Below the pieces are notes generated by a model. That model did not search any database. It was given only the letters and a program-made list of their open reading frames with translations, and had not been told where the DNA came from. The position numbers and the translations under genes were made by a program. Shown in pieces: positions 51,618 through 62,600 of a stretch of DNA of 64,000 bases. The number at the start of each line of letters is the position of its first letter. The stretch's first letter is position 1. Source of the stretch: Tetrapisispora phaffii CBS 4417 (lineage: Eukaryota; Ascomycota; Saccharomycetes; Saccharomycetales; Saccharomycetaceae); NCBI RefSeq assembly GCF_000236905.1, contig NC_016525.1, positions 1 through 64,000 of the forward strand. The letters are read 5' to 3'.

Positions 51618-53564
51618 TTATTTAAAATATAAAATTAATAATGCAATAGGAATTTGTAGAAGCCATATACCAAGAATAGCACAAACTATCTCCACTTCAA
51701 TTTCGACACTCTGCTTATACATTTTTATTATATTCCTGATAAATTTCAATGTGTCAGCTGTTATTCTTTCGACCACATTCTGAGTGGTCCCACTTGTATT
51801 ACTTGCAACAATGACGTCTTTAATTTCAGTAATATTAACTCTAGGCAGTGTAACTTCTGCCTTTTCATTTATCCATGTCAAGCTATTACTAATGGCATAC
51901 AATTTACTCTCAATGACACACGATACCACTGATTTCATCGGTGAATATAACAATGTACCGTTAAACAAATCCGCAAGTGCATCATCAATATCATCGATGA
52001 AATCAGTTACTGTCTCATTTAAAGACTTAGTGGTTGTGTCTACCCAACCAAATACTTGCTCATTTATATTAGTTTGTGTATCATTTATATAAATATTTGT
52101 TTGATTACCCCATAATTCTAAATTTTTATCAAACACAGCACTTGAATTTGCACTCAATGAAAGCATACTTGAATTTTGTTCAAAGGCATTTAACTTTGAG
52201 TTTAGTATAGATATAGTTATCAGTTGAACAATACATACTAAAAGGCCCAATAATCCAATGCCAAGAATTAGTAATGCACGCTCTGAAGTCACATAAAGAA
52301 TGGTCCATCTTAGATAAGGTTTATCTGACGTATTAGTTTCTGATCTCCTTAGGAAAGATAAACTTGAAGATATTTTTGTAAATAGACAGTAGACTCTATT
52401 ATGCCATGGATTAAAACATTCAAAGTAACTTTTGATTACGTCGCCGAAATCACTGTCACTACGATTGTTGGTTTTAATGTGATTTTTATCATTGAACGGA
52501 TTGTTTATTTCTTCATCACTTGATGATTCTATTTCAACTGTGTTACCAGAGTATGTGCTATCATCTAGCTTATATAATTTTGTCCATAATAATTTTTCCT
52601 CCCACCACTCAGGTATCATCATAGCAAAGGCACCAAGTATTAGCAAAATAACGAAGACTAGAACAGTTATTCTGATGACCGAACTCAGATCTTGGAAAAA
52701 TGATACAATCTCAGCTTTATGAGGGCTACATATTGATGTCTCCACTGACAAATCACTTGTGTTGGTTGATGGCACATATAAATTGGTTGGATTACCAACT
52801 ATTTTTGAGACATCTATATCTGATATTTCATTTCTGACCTTTTCAAACGGCACAGCTATTAGATTTTGGGTCTTATTCTTAACTTCTGAAAAGCTTGGTG
52901 TCTTTGCTGAAAGTGCCTCTAATTTGTCATTAATTGATGAAGGGATATATAAGTTTCTTAATGCTGAAATTGTTAAATTGACACTAGCAATTTGAGATTC
53001 ATCGTCATCGTCATCTCCTGTCAAAAAGTTCTCGACTTTATCTGCTACTTTCAACACTTTGTTAATAAGTTCTGATATATCATCTAATCCATTATCTAAG
53101 TCGTTAGCTAATGTAGATATTGATCCATTTACATAGGATATTAATTTTTCAGTAGCATTGGTTGCAACATCTACCGTCCCATCGATAGCACTCACTATCA
53201 AACACTCATATGTCCCAAGATACAAATCAATTAAGAACTTGAATAATTCTTCACTTGAATATACAAGTAACGATAGAACAGTTAAAGTGGCCTTTACAGA
53301 TCCTTCCATCGATTCTTTAATCATATAATTTCCAAATTTCGCAATATAATACGGTGTGTCTTCAATGGCTTGAGCATATAGATTATCGATTGTATCACAG
53401 TTAGCTAATACATAGGCTTGCGCAATATTCAACGAACTTTTGATAGAAAATAAAAACATTAAAAGCTTTAACGCTGCTAATATCAGTACTAATGTGTACT
53501 TATTAAGCCATATTTGTGTTAAGCGGTCATGGAACTGAAGATATAGATATGTGTTCTGCGGCAT
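51618..53564 (-). CDS. PRM1: Mating-specific plasma membrane fusion protein Prm1
   Basis: 648 residues (S. cerevisiae: 661). Four or five hydrophobic segments (about residues 22-45, 97-118, 295-318, 414-436 and 625-646) separated by two extracellular loops rich in N-glycosylation sites; Cys in NCDTIDNLYAQAIEDTPYYI and the SVVSCVIESK block are the conserved cysteines used for dimer disulfides. Prm1 promotes membrane fusion in mating. A perfect TGAAACA element and one near-match lie upstream, fitting pheromone induction through Ste12. In S. cerevisiae PRM1 is YNL279W, on a different chromosome from its neighbours here. Confidence 0.93.
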   Translation of the reverse strand: MPQNTYLYLQFHDRLTQIWLNKYTLVLILAALKLLMFLFSIKSSLNIAQAYVLANCDTIDNLYAQAIEDTPYYIAKFGNYMIKESMEGSVKATLTVLSLLVYSSEELFKFLIDLYLGTYECLIVSAIDGTVDVATNATEKLISYVNGSISTLANDLDNGLDDISELINKVLKVADKVENFLTGDDDDDESQIASVNLTISALRNLYIPSSINDKLEALSAKTPSFSEVKNKTQNLIAVPFEKVRNEISDIDVSKIVGNPTNLYVPSTNTSDLSVETSICSPHKAEIVSFFQDLSSVIRITVLVFVILLILGAFAMMIPEWWEEKLLWTKLYKLDDSTYSGNTVEIESSSDEEINNPFNDKNHIKTNNRSDSDFGDVIKSYFECFNPWHNRVYCLFTKISSSLSFLRRSETNTSDKPYLRWTILYVTSERALLILGIGLLGLLVCIVQLITISILNSKLNAFEQNSSMLSLSANSSAVFDKNLELWGNQTNIYINDTQTNINEQVFGWVDTTTKSLNETVTDFIDDIDDALADLFNGTLLYSPMKSVVSCVIESKLYAISNSLTWINEKAEVTLPRVNITEIKDVIVASNTSGTTQNVVERITADTLKFIRNIIKMYKQSVEIEVEIVCAILGIWLLQIPIALLILYFK

Positions 53565-53706
53565 TTGTTGATACCGTAATAACTTTTGTTTTGTATGATT
53601 GAAGTGTCGGTATATGTTAATTTTTTATTCATTGAATTATACTCTTTATATATGACATTATTCAATAACTGATGTCACCATACACTGACGTTTTCTCACT
53701 GTCACT

Positions 53707-53713
53707 TGAAACT
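53707..53713 (+). promoter_or_regulatory. Near-match pheromone response element
   Basis: TGAAACT, one base from the Ste12 site TGAAACA, 143 bp upstream of PRM1. Confidence 0.4.
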
Positions 53714-53769
53714 TTTCTCTGACGCTTAAAATTTTAGCGCACTATAAAAAACTAAGTATGCGACAAATC

Positions 53770-53776
53770 TGAAACA
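53770..53776 (+). promoter_or_regulatory. Pheromone response element (Ste12 site)
   Basis: Exact TGAAACA, about 206 bp upstream of the PRM1 start. Paired with the near-match at 53707, it supports pheromone control of PRM1. Confidence 0.65.
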
Positions 53777-54033
53777 ACATACTTACAGAGAGATAAATAA
53801 GAAGATAGGCAGCTGCTGTATAGTCAACTTATGGAACATCAGACAGGTAAATTATGACTATAATGATTACAATTAGATAGTTTTGAATAATTAAACTTTT
53901 TATATATGTTTTATGCATATTATTAATGAATATGTAATTATTGAATGAAAATAGTTAATGGTATCGACATGCAAAATGAATATTTTGTTTGAGAACGAAT
54001 TAATGGGATCCTTGATGTAGCTATGGACAGAAC

Positions 54034-54873
54034 TTACTCATCACTCTCTGAAGATGAGGATGTGTCGGTGTTTTTTACTATTTTTTCGTTGTCTTTCTTT
54101 GTTTTCTCCAAGTCAAACAGTTTAGCGTTTTCGCCGTTTAATACTTGATTATTGCCGGAATAGTACTCTACATACCATTGGTTTCTTAACATGACTGCTG
54201 CGATTGAGATTGGTGTAGATACCCATCCCAATATTACGGTGTATACTAGTTTAATGACTTGTGGCTTAGGATAGTTTCCTAACTCGTATTCTATACCTCC
54301 GATATACTTTCCAATACCAGCCAATACACCCATCGTTACTGGCCATTCGACGAACCAAATCGGAATAGCTATTAAAAGGGCGAGTATTACCTTGTGGACT
54401 GCGCATATTATGAAGTTTACAAAATTACTTCTATTTTCATCATACGTTATTAGTTGTTTCACATATCCTTTAAACGTAGGTTTTGCGCCTTCTTTAGCTT
54501 CTGGTCTTAGTCCGAAGGGTACCATGCCCCTATCAACTTCCAATGCTTTAAATGCCCATTTATTTAATCTTCCCCCAAGTGGCAGAGATGGGAAATAGAA
54601 TGTATCACCAGTATAACAGTCCCATCCAACCATAATTTCTTCTATGATATGCGTGAGAACGGTCTGAACGAACAGCGTCACAGCACAATCTCCTGACATT
54701 GTATGTGGGAACCTCCATAAGGTGACTTGACGAGAACGCTTTGCGTACATACCATACGAGATAGCAAAATTTATACCACCACTAATGGCACCAGACATCA
54801 GACCTTCATAAAGAACTAGGTATACAAATATATAAAGCCATGATCTTTGCTTTGGAACTTTTGGTTCCGTCAT
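54034..54873 (-). CDS. Fungal multi-spanning membrane protein, probably YHL026C-like
   Basis: 279 residues with about five hydrophobic segments (for example YIFVYLVLYEGLMSGAISGG at 14-33, AVTLFVQTVLTHIIEEIMVG at about 64-83, FIICAVHKVILALLIAIPIWF at about 158 and VIKLVYTVILGWVSTPISIAA at about 206). The C-terminal tail is acidic and Ser-rich (TDTSSSSESDE). I recognise the type as a fungal family without known function. Position and orientation after RIM101 correspond to S. cerevisiae YHL026C (315 residues, uncharacterised), which is my best guess; sequence-level proof is not available from memory. Confidence 0.6.
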   Translation of the reverse strand: MTEPKVPKQRSWLYIFVYLVLYEGLMSGAISGGINFAISYGMYAKRSRQVTLWRFPHTMSGDCAVTLFVQTVLTHIIEEIMVGWDCYTGDTFYFPSLPLGGRLNKWAFKALEVDRGMVPFGLRPEAKEGAKPTFKGYVKQLITYDENRSNFVNFIICAVHKVILALLIAIPIWFVEWPVTMGVLAGIGKYIGGIEYELGNYPKPQVIKLVYTVILGWVSTPISIAAVMLRNQWYVEYYSGNNQVLNGENAKLFDLEKTKKDNEKIVKNTDTSSSSESDE

Positions 54874-56141
54874 TATTCAGCGTAGCAAATTAACTGAGAT
54901 GTTGTTGTGGTTTTGTAACTTCAGAATATGAGTTGGATTATTTAAGATACACGATAGTCTTAGCTTTATATATCTATATATTTGTATTCATGAGTAGCAA
55001 TCTACTAATTCTAAACTATGTGTAAAATATAACGATGGAATTGAGAAATATTTATCTCTTTCCGAATCCAAAGTGATTACTAACAGTGCGATATACTTTA
55101 TAATCACATTCTAAAAGATGAATACCGGATTAAGACACCTCTGCACTTCCCGATAGGTATACTCAGGAAAGTTAACCCATAATGTAACCGGTACAATAGG
55201 AGAGAAGCTAACCTTATTCGCACGGAAGTGTTAGCATCGATTCGAATCGGAAAAGGCAATAACAATTATCAACTTTACACGCCCATTCACGTTTTGATAA
55301 AGCCAATTATCCCTCTCAACAGAATATTGGATTAAATTAAACTTCAGAACTCACAACATTGGCGGAGATGAAGTAAAATTTGTGGAAACTATCTCTTAAA
55401 AACAACAATAGTTTAAGTGCTCAACACTCCACTGCAGGTAACTAGGGCCCTTTGCTAAAGTTAGAAACATGCAGTTATCAATGCTCTACTTGCAAGAGTC
55501 TGATTAAACTCAAAGACTCTTTCCCCTAGCGTTTCAGAAGTTTTTCCAAATGTCCTCGAATCGATTAGATAAAAACAATTCAGTCTAAAACTACTCTAAT
55601 TCACTCGAAAACATCTTAATTGCTGAATATCGATTTCGAATTTCGAAACCCTCCATGGGTTTCTATAGCAGTTTGGACGGAGTTTTGAAAAACTTTCTCG
55701 AGACATCGAAAAAGCAAACAATTTTGAGAAACTTCCGTTTTAGGAAATATAGGAAATACAGATGCCATCAAAAGAAAAATTCGTGGTGGTTGGTTTTCGA
55801 AATTGCTATATTTTGGAATAAGCAATTAGTGGACAATAGTAAGAGGGAAAAGTTCGATTTGATGCAGTGGAGCCGTATTTGGTATACGTTATGATGTATA
55901 AGAATAAGAGATGAAAGAGTAGCTGATCTTGTCATTGCGATTGGTAAGTTGTGTGGAACTAGTATTATAAAATTTGAGGCATCAGGATTATTTTTATTCG
56001 TTTGGATTGCGAAGTGATAATATCATCGTTCTCTGATTATTTGGGATTTTTCTTGAGAGCAAGGTAATAAATAGTCCACTTGAGAGTTCTGTGAAATAGA
56101 TGGAGTCTTTTACTGTTATAGGAAAAGAATAGATTTCTGTT
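54874..56141. other. Divergent intergenic region upstream of IRC19
   Basis: 1.27 kb. It carries the reverse-complement copy of the TTCGAA element (55634-55648). Ancestral neighbours such as SNF6, RIX7 and GRC3 are not present, and no decayed trace of them was recognised. Confidence 0.5.
55634..55648 (-). promoter_or_regulatory. TTCGAA-double element, copy 3
   Basis: The minus strand reads TTTCGAAATTCGAAA, an exact 15-bp match to the elements at 608 and 28768. It lies about 490 bp upstream of IRC19. Confidence 0.4.
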
Positions 56142-56819
56142 ATGAATAAGCCGTTGAGAATTGTAACCAACAATGCAATAACTACGGCAGAGCATTCGTT
56201 GTATCTTAATCCTGCCAAGTATCTCGTTCCTCCTGAACTGAGACTCTGTGTATTTGCTCATGACAATGGATTTCTTTGTAAAGTTTATTACAGGAGATTT
56301 ATGCGGCTAAAACCTTTCATATCCAATCGAGCTATGGTCAGAGATACTTACAAAGAGTATATCAGATATAAATTCAAACAAGAGAAGTATGCACGTAAGC
56401 GGTTATTAGTTCTCGGGAATGATCACGATAAATTAACGTTCCTAACCAATGACGTCAATGATAATAGTCATTTGTTATCTAGAATTCACAATACCTTAAC
56501 GTTTATTGTCAAAGCCACAAGTCATATATCTCCAGAAATCGAAGATGTGGAGGGGCTTACTGTTGATAATTCTTACTGTAGGAAAATTTTGAAAAACCTA
56601 TTAACTATAGAATACGAGAAACAGTCCAAAATCTCACATTCTAAGGACCCTAGCGAGATGTATGATGAGTTACGAATCTCGTTCAATTATTTGCAAGGAG
56701 ATGCAGATAGTCGAGTCAATAATAAGAGCAAATCAAAGATGTACTCCAATTCAGCAGTATTTAGGGAATACGATATATTTTTAGTATTATTAAACGAGAC
56801 TATTGGGACAATGTTGTAA
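56142..56819 (+). CDS. IRC19: Irc19/Rrg4-like protein
   Basis: 225 residues (S. cerevisiae Irc19: 230). The recognisable core is KVYYRRFMRLKPFISNRAMVRDTYKEYIRYKFKQEKY (about residues 47-83), which is highly similar to Irc19; the rest is divergent and basic. No membrane segment. Irc19 (YLL033W) affects mitochondrial genome maintenance and the frequency of Rad52 foci; molecular activity is unknown, and the core resembles an LYR-like YRxFMR helix. It converges with the KH-protein gene, as in S. cerevisiae. Confidence 0.9.
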   Translation: MNKPLRIVTNNAITTAEHSLYLNPAKYLVPPELRLCVFAHDNGFLCKVYYRRFMRLKPFISNRAMVRDTYKEYIRYKFKQEKYARKRLLVLGNDHDKLTFLTNDVNDNSHLLSRIHNTLTFIVKATSHISPEIEDVEGLTVDNSYCRKILKNLLTIEYEKQSKISHSKDPSEMYDELRISFNYLQGDADSRVNNKSKSKMYSNSAVFREYDIFLVLLNETIGTML

Positions 56820-56940
56820 ATTTTATTGTGACTAAATAAAATGTATAATGTGTATATATTCTTAATATCTATTAGCGAATTTGTTCATTTTAAATTACCA
56901 TCGTTATTTAACTATTTATACCATTAGTATGCCTCACGCA

Positions 56941-59250
56941 CTAATAGCCATAACCGTATCTATAATATGGGTATTGTATATAAGATTTAGTATTTTGGAT
57001 TTCGTCAGGAACAGAGTCTCTATTCGTATATTGATTCTTATTGTAATTGTGATAATACATTTGTGTTCCTTTCAAATCTTCAGCTAATGTCATATCTTGG
57101 AGTTCCATAGGCGGGATATGTATAAAATCTTTAATCTGTTCACGTTTAGTGATTTTTAATTTATTATTCAAAAAGTATTTTTCAAGCTCTTCAATACATT
57201 TCTCCAGAAGACTATTATTTTTATTATATGTCAATGTGACATGGTTTTTCTGCAATGTAATGATAATATTGTATACTCTATTGAATGGAATTATGACAGA
57301 GTTATAGAAATCATTTTCATCTTTTATAGTAGTTTCCAAATCAAATATTATTTCTCCTCCAAAAGCTTGATCAATCAACTCTCTTGCAGCTGCTTCGGAA
57401 TTTTCAAAAGTTCCTCTGATTTCTAAAAGAAACTCAGAGCCAGGTTGTTCAAATGGAAATAGTATATATACATTTTTACTTTTTTCAATTTGACCTATGA
57501 CTTCTGGAGATGTCTTTAAAATGTAGCGATATTGACCTGCAGATAAGTTAACCAAACTTTTCGACTGAGTGGATCCATAATTCTGTGCCAAAACATTTAA
57601 TTCTTGTTTGGCATGAATTATATTACTTTCACTTTTTGTAGGGCATCTGATAATGACATTATCATATCTTAAATGTGAAAATTCACTACGTGGTAACAGA
57701 AAACTATTAGAAAATTGAATGAATACATTATGTTTTCTCATCGTTGTTTGAATTAGGGAACCACCGGCACCAATAACTGGACGATGGTAAACTTCAGGGA
57801 TAAAAAAGGACTTTTCTGCAGGTAATTCATCCATTACTTGAATGTATGATCGTAAAAACTCTTTATAAGTGTTGGTTAATAGGAAGAGATTAATATTATC
57901 ATCATTTTCAGTCATTTTTAATTCTAATAAACATTCTGCTCCCTCCATTATTCTTGTCAATTTACCATTTTTTTTCCCTGAAATAAACTCTTCGTAATCC
58001 GGATGGATCTCGAATATAGCTCTAAGTTGCACTAGATTAGAATTTACTTTCTCATTCTCAAACACTGTTGTTAAAAACTGAAGTAACTGATGTTTTTCAT
58101 TGAGTTTCGTTGATTTCACATTATGAGAGTTACTACCAATTACTACTAGTTGTGATAGATTTGAGGTATTGCGCATAAATACAATATGTGATTTGTCACT
58201 ATAATGCAGTTCATTAAGTATATTATCGTCAGTAAATTCAAATGGCCCATCCAATATCATTTGAACCTCAACAATTTCATGTAAAATCGATGTGGTGAAT
58301 AATTTTATGACTATAGCTAGAAATTCATTAGATGAGGATTGAAATTTAACGCTATCATCCGTTATCTTTATGTAAGTATTATACTTGATCATCAATTTAA
58401 ATATTTCTTCTTGGTAATATGTCTTAATGTATAATAATTTTCCAGGTGACAAGGAAGTTAAGCTCCTATAGTAGATATTTTCTTTTAATTTCTCAATGTA
58501 TTGGGACATTTCATGTTTAGCTTCAGAAGCTAACGAGTGTATTCTGCTGGAAAAAAATACTTGCGGTGCGAACAAACTCATATCATCGTCATTTAACAAT
58601 GTGGGTATATGAATATCAGTTTTATAAACTGAAGCTAAATGTTTGATATTTGTCATATCAACACCAATGCAGAATGGGATAAGAGATGAAGACTCAATGT
58701 CCAGACTTTCAATAAATAGAGGCGTATTTGCAATTTTATTCTGCACTAATTGTACTAGAATAGTAGTATGAAGTTCACAATTCTGAACTCTTGATATCAA
58801 TCCAACAATGTTTATATAAATAATTGCGTTTGTTATTTCTGTTTCATCTCTTTCGTAAACTGATTTTTCTGTTACAATTATCTCTACATCGAATTCAATT
58901 GCTAATTTAATTAATTCCGGTTTTAATTTCTCAATTAAGTCATCTCGAGAGAAATGCACACCGTCATCAATTATGAGTGGTACTGCAGCATGCGCAGCTG
59001 ACTGGAATGATACATTCTTATTTAAAACTGGCATTGAAACGATATCATTTTCAATCTTATAACTACTATGGGAGAACTTAAAATTATTAGCATTCAAATC
59101 AGTGCTTAAGCATAATAAAATTTTCCCATCATAACCTTTAATTGAAAATTGAGAAGGATCAATATCTTTCCATAACCTATTTGTTTGGAAGAGGTGAGGT
59201 ATGTCACAATACGCCTTAATTGTCACTGCTGAAATCGTTTCCAAAGTCAT
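56941..59250 (-). CDS. KH-domain RNA-binding protein, YLL032C-like
   Basis: 769 residues (S. cerevisiae YLL032C: 825). KH-type folds can be recognised, most clearly in HRPVIGAGGSLIQTTMRKHNVFIQFSNS (about residues 490-518), whose GAGGSLIQ stands in for the GxxG loop; further degenerate copies flank it. The C-terminus is Tyr/Asn-rich (YNKNQYTNRD...YPYYRYGYGY). The S. cerevisiae protein associates with ribosomes and has no defined role. Its neighbours IRC19 and GPI13 match YLL033W and YLL031C exactly. Confidence 0.88.
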   Translation of the reverse strand: MTLETISAVTIKAYCDIPHLFQTNRLWKDIDPSQFSIKGYDGKILLCLSTDLNANNFKFSHSSYKIENDIVSMPVLNKNVSFQSAAHAAVPLIIDDGVHFSRDDLIEKLKPELIKLAIEFDVEIIVTEKSVYERDETEITNAIIYINIVGLISRVQNCELHTTILVQLVQNKIANTPLFIESLDIESSSLIPFCIGVDMTNIKHLASVYKTDIHIPTLLNDDDMSLFAPQVFFSSRIHSLASEAKHEMSQYIEKLKENIYYRSLTSLSPGKLLYIKTYYQEEIFKLMIKYNTYIKITDDSVKFQSSSNEFLAIVIKLFTTSILHEIVEVQMILDGPFEFTDDNILNELHYSDKSHIVFMRNTSNLSQLVVIGSNSHNVKSTKLNEKHQLLQFLTTVFENEKVNSNLVQLRAIFEIHPDYEEFISGKKNGKLTRIMEGAECLLELKMTENDDNINLFLLTNTYKEFLRSYIQVMDELPAEKSFFIPEVYHRPVIGAGGSLIQTTMRKHNVFIQFSNSFLLPRSEFSHLRYDNVIIRCPTKSESNIIHAKQELNVLAQNYGSTQSKSLVNLSAGQYRYILKTSPEVIGQIEKSKNVYILFPFEQPGSEFLLEIRGTFENSEAAARELIDQAFGGEIIFDLETTIKDENDFYNSVIIPFNRVYNIIITLQKNHVTLTYNKNNSLLEKCIEELEKYFLNNKLKITKREQIKDFIHIPPMELQDMTLAEDLKGTQMYYHNYNKNQYTNRDSVPDEIQNTKSYIQYPYYRYGYGY

Positions 59251-59664
59251 CTTAGGGTGAATTATCTTTTTTTAATTGTAACTCAATACACAACCAAAAA
59301 AAAGTAACTTGTGTTTAGGCTATTACTGGGTCGTTAAGTGGTCCTGATGTAATCTAAAGGATTGGTTGTTTAAGTATTAATATATGTAACCTTTAACTTT
59401 TATTTATTTGTGTACGTTATTTCAGATCTTTGAATATATGACAATTTGTGTATTGTTTTGATTTTTCCGCTTTTAGATTAAGTTATATATTGTCAACCGA
59501 AGCATAGGGTAGTAACAATAAGGGAAGAGTTAGTAACAAAACATAAAATATTTTAAAGATTGTTCTTATATTGTTCATTAAATAAAAAATCATCATTATT
59601 ATTCAATCATAAATCTTGTAATTATATATATATATATTTATGTTGCATTCTGGATACGATTTCT
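59251..59664. other. Promoter of the KH-protein gene and GPI13 3' region
   Basis: 414 bp, AT-rich, with a TA tract near 59625-59640; no recognised factor site. Confidence 0.4.
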
Positions 59665-62600
59665 TCAGAATTCCCAAAAGAAACTGTTAATTTGTCTTAT
59701 TAATCTTCCACTGGCAAATGCTATAGTTATCAGAATAACTATAATTTGTGTCACAATCAAACTCAAACTTGCGAAAATAAACCTTGGACAGAAAATCTTC
59801 CAGACCATTAAATGTCTACGGAAATGTGTCACCCATATAAAGGTACTTAAACACAAAACTGTATTGTATATTAGTAAACAGCCACAATTAGATACAATTC
59901 TTCCTAGCATAGTCTGAGGTTTTAAGACTAAAGGAGGCTGCTTCCAAAGTGTGAAAAGGGCAATTGCTACTGACGCTAAAACCTGTGGTCCAAAGGTGTT
60001 AAGAAAAATTGCAATATGAGTCAATGGAAAACTAATCGTTTCGGATAAGATAAAACCTGCATCCCACTGAACAGCTGGAATAGTTGCTTGGTGACCAGTT
60101 GTAAAAAAATGTTGGTAAGCTATTAGGTTTAGGATAACTGGACCAATAATATTTTCCTTCAATTTGAACATGTCTATTATTTCAATAACTGACAAGATTT
60201 GATTTAGCATTAAGTATAGTGAAATTTGTGCTAATGGCTTGCTGAAAATCATGACTGCCATAAATATATTTAGTACAAGTAAAAAATATTGAGATCCATA
60301 AATATTCTTTACACCTAATATAGTAGCACTATTTTCCTTACTATTTTCTTTGGTTCTAGTTATTCCCAAATTAACACACAGTGGGCCAAATATCCAACCA
60401 AAATTCAATGCGATCAATGATACTCCCGCTAGTGATCTAGCTAATGATATTTTAAACATGTTGATTTCCAGAATCGGTTCGTTTAGGTAATTTTCAACGG
60501 TATTCAATCCCCATAGGCAGAATACACCAAATAGTACCAATCTTAGGAATAAATTGATCCAAATTGGAGCAGATCCTTGAAAGGATGATGTTAAATTATA
60601 ATAACCTTGAATGCAAAAAGGTACGACAATCATCAACACAAACAATATACCAATTGTATTGATCGAGTAATTACTAGACGTAGAGAATGTAGGAGTGCAA
60701 AAATCACCTTGTTCTTCTCTGCAAATAGTTATGAAGGATGATATACGTGTGCAGCAAATTAAAATCAAAGAGTGATAAATTCCCAATGCTCTTTGTATTT
60801 TTGTTAGTGGTAAGCAATCTGAGTAGACCTCTTCTTCAAAATTTCGGATCTTTTTACTATCTCTCTCTTTGGCAATCAAAACTCCAGATAACAATGCACT
60901 AGTCGATTCTCTGTTTGGAACAAATATAAATTCGTACATCGTAAACAAACCAATAGTTGCAATGAAGAAACTAATAATTCTGTCTTCCCATATAGTAAAT
61001 GAATTTGATGTAAAGATAACTGCATGCAATATTATGAAAACAGAACCGACCCTTGACCAATAATCTGATAATTCTCCGAAGAATCTAAAAATTAACCATT
61101 TCAAACTGTACCTTTCAAATATTTGCGAAAAGCAAGCTAAGGTGATACCGATAGCGGTGGCTAAAAGTGAGCACCAAAATCTTTCTTCAATGAAAGCCGG
61201 AGGTTGGAAAACGTAGAATAAACTGAACAAACACAGGTGCGATACAAATATCATCATAATGATTAAAGGAACAAATATTGGTACCATTTGACTAACTACT
61301 ATCGAAGGTATCAACTTAGTTGTAGTTATGAGAATTATTAATGATAAAAATAAGAAGATAATACCAATCGCTATACTTGGAAATTCAAAATTAGCCCATA
61401 AATCCTTGCATAACATCAATAGGTAAGCTTGATACTCTTTTGAAAGCTCATAATTTTCTTTTGAAGTATTGAATAGATTTTCTAACATTCTGTATTTATC
61501 TGAACCTGTTGGGAAGAGACCATTAGTTTCTTGATATTTTTTTAATTGATCTAAGGTTATATTTGAGAAAAATTGTTGTTCAAGTTCATTAACAGCAATT
61601 TCTTTAATTGGCCATCCTAAATTGTTAAATGGAATTGGAATGTCTAATAATAAAGCCAATGTTGGTACTAAATCGATCTGGTTAATGCTTTTATAATTTG
61701 ATCCCAAGTCATCAATGTTATAAACGGAATGATCATCTTCTAACTTCCAAACGTTTTGCCTCTTCGAGTACAAAAACAGCGTACTCTCTAACTCATCAAT
61801 TGAATCACCCCCATGGTTACCGGTATGATCCATACCATGATCTCCCATTATAACTAATAGTGTATCATCATCAATGACATTTATAATGTCATTAATAAAG
61901 TTATTGACCTGAAGTTGTTTTTCCTTCATAGTGAAATGATTTGGACCATATTTATGACCAACATGATCCACACCTAACATATGTCCGATTAAAACGTTCC
62001 ATTGTGAATTTTTCTTTTTATATTCTTCAGAACGTATTAAATTGTCATTGAAGTAAGATATCACACCATTATCTACCGTATCCAGATCCCAAACGTTTAA
62101 AGATTCATAAGGGATGCTATGATTTGATAAAAACGGACTGAAAAGAGCATCCCAAGTGTCATCGCCTACAAAGAACACTTCTTTGTTATTAAGATACATC
62201 TGTTTTATCAAATTATCTTCTTCAATAACAGTGCCATCAAAATTAGAACCTGCATCAATGAAAGTTGGCAACGAACCTGTTGTCAAACCTTTTAATCTTT
62301 GTAAAGTTGTGGTCGGAGGGTCCGCCAAGAACTTCAGCAGTAAGGAATTGTTTTGTTTTTTTCCTACTGATTCCTTACAGAATTGATCGTATAAAGTTGT
62401 AATTTTATTGTGATGATTTGAATTGTAAGCTGAATTATTTGTATTGACGGGTATAACAAAATCAAATCGCAACGCATCTATGACCAGGATCACTGTTTTT
62501 TCAAATTTTTGTTGATGAACAAAACCATTATTCGATGAATTTGCTGCATACATTGATGGTTTCAATTCATTGATGTCATCCAGGACATTTCTTGATAGTA

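Larger units (their letters stand above)
53565..54033. other. PRM1 promoter and 3' region of the downstream membrane protein gene
   Basis: It contains the pheromone-response sites at 53707-53713 and 53770-53776. The part next to 54034 is AT-rich and carries no other recognised site. Confidence 0.6.

Noticed and set aside
55060..55085. CDEIII-like TTTCCGAAtccAAA as a centromere candidate
   Set aside because: No CDEI (RTCACRTG) at the right distance upstream and no 80-90 bp AT-only CDEII between; the same holds for TTTCCGAA at about 13876.
55230..55260. GATTCGAATCGG as a possible tRNA B-box
   Set aside because: No A-box, no acceptor stem pairing and no T-run terminator nearby; no tRNA was found anywhere in the window.
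55655..55894. 79-codon frame upstream of IRC19 as a relic of RIX7/GRC3
   Set aside because: No similarity to AAA-ATPase or kinase motifs could be recognised.
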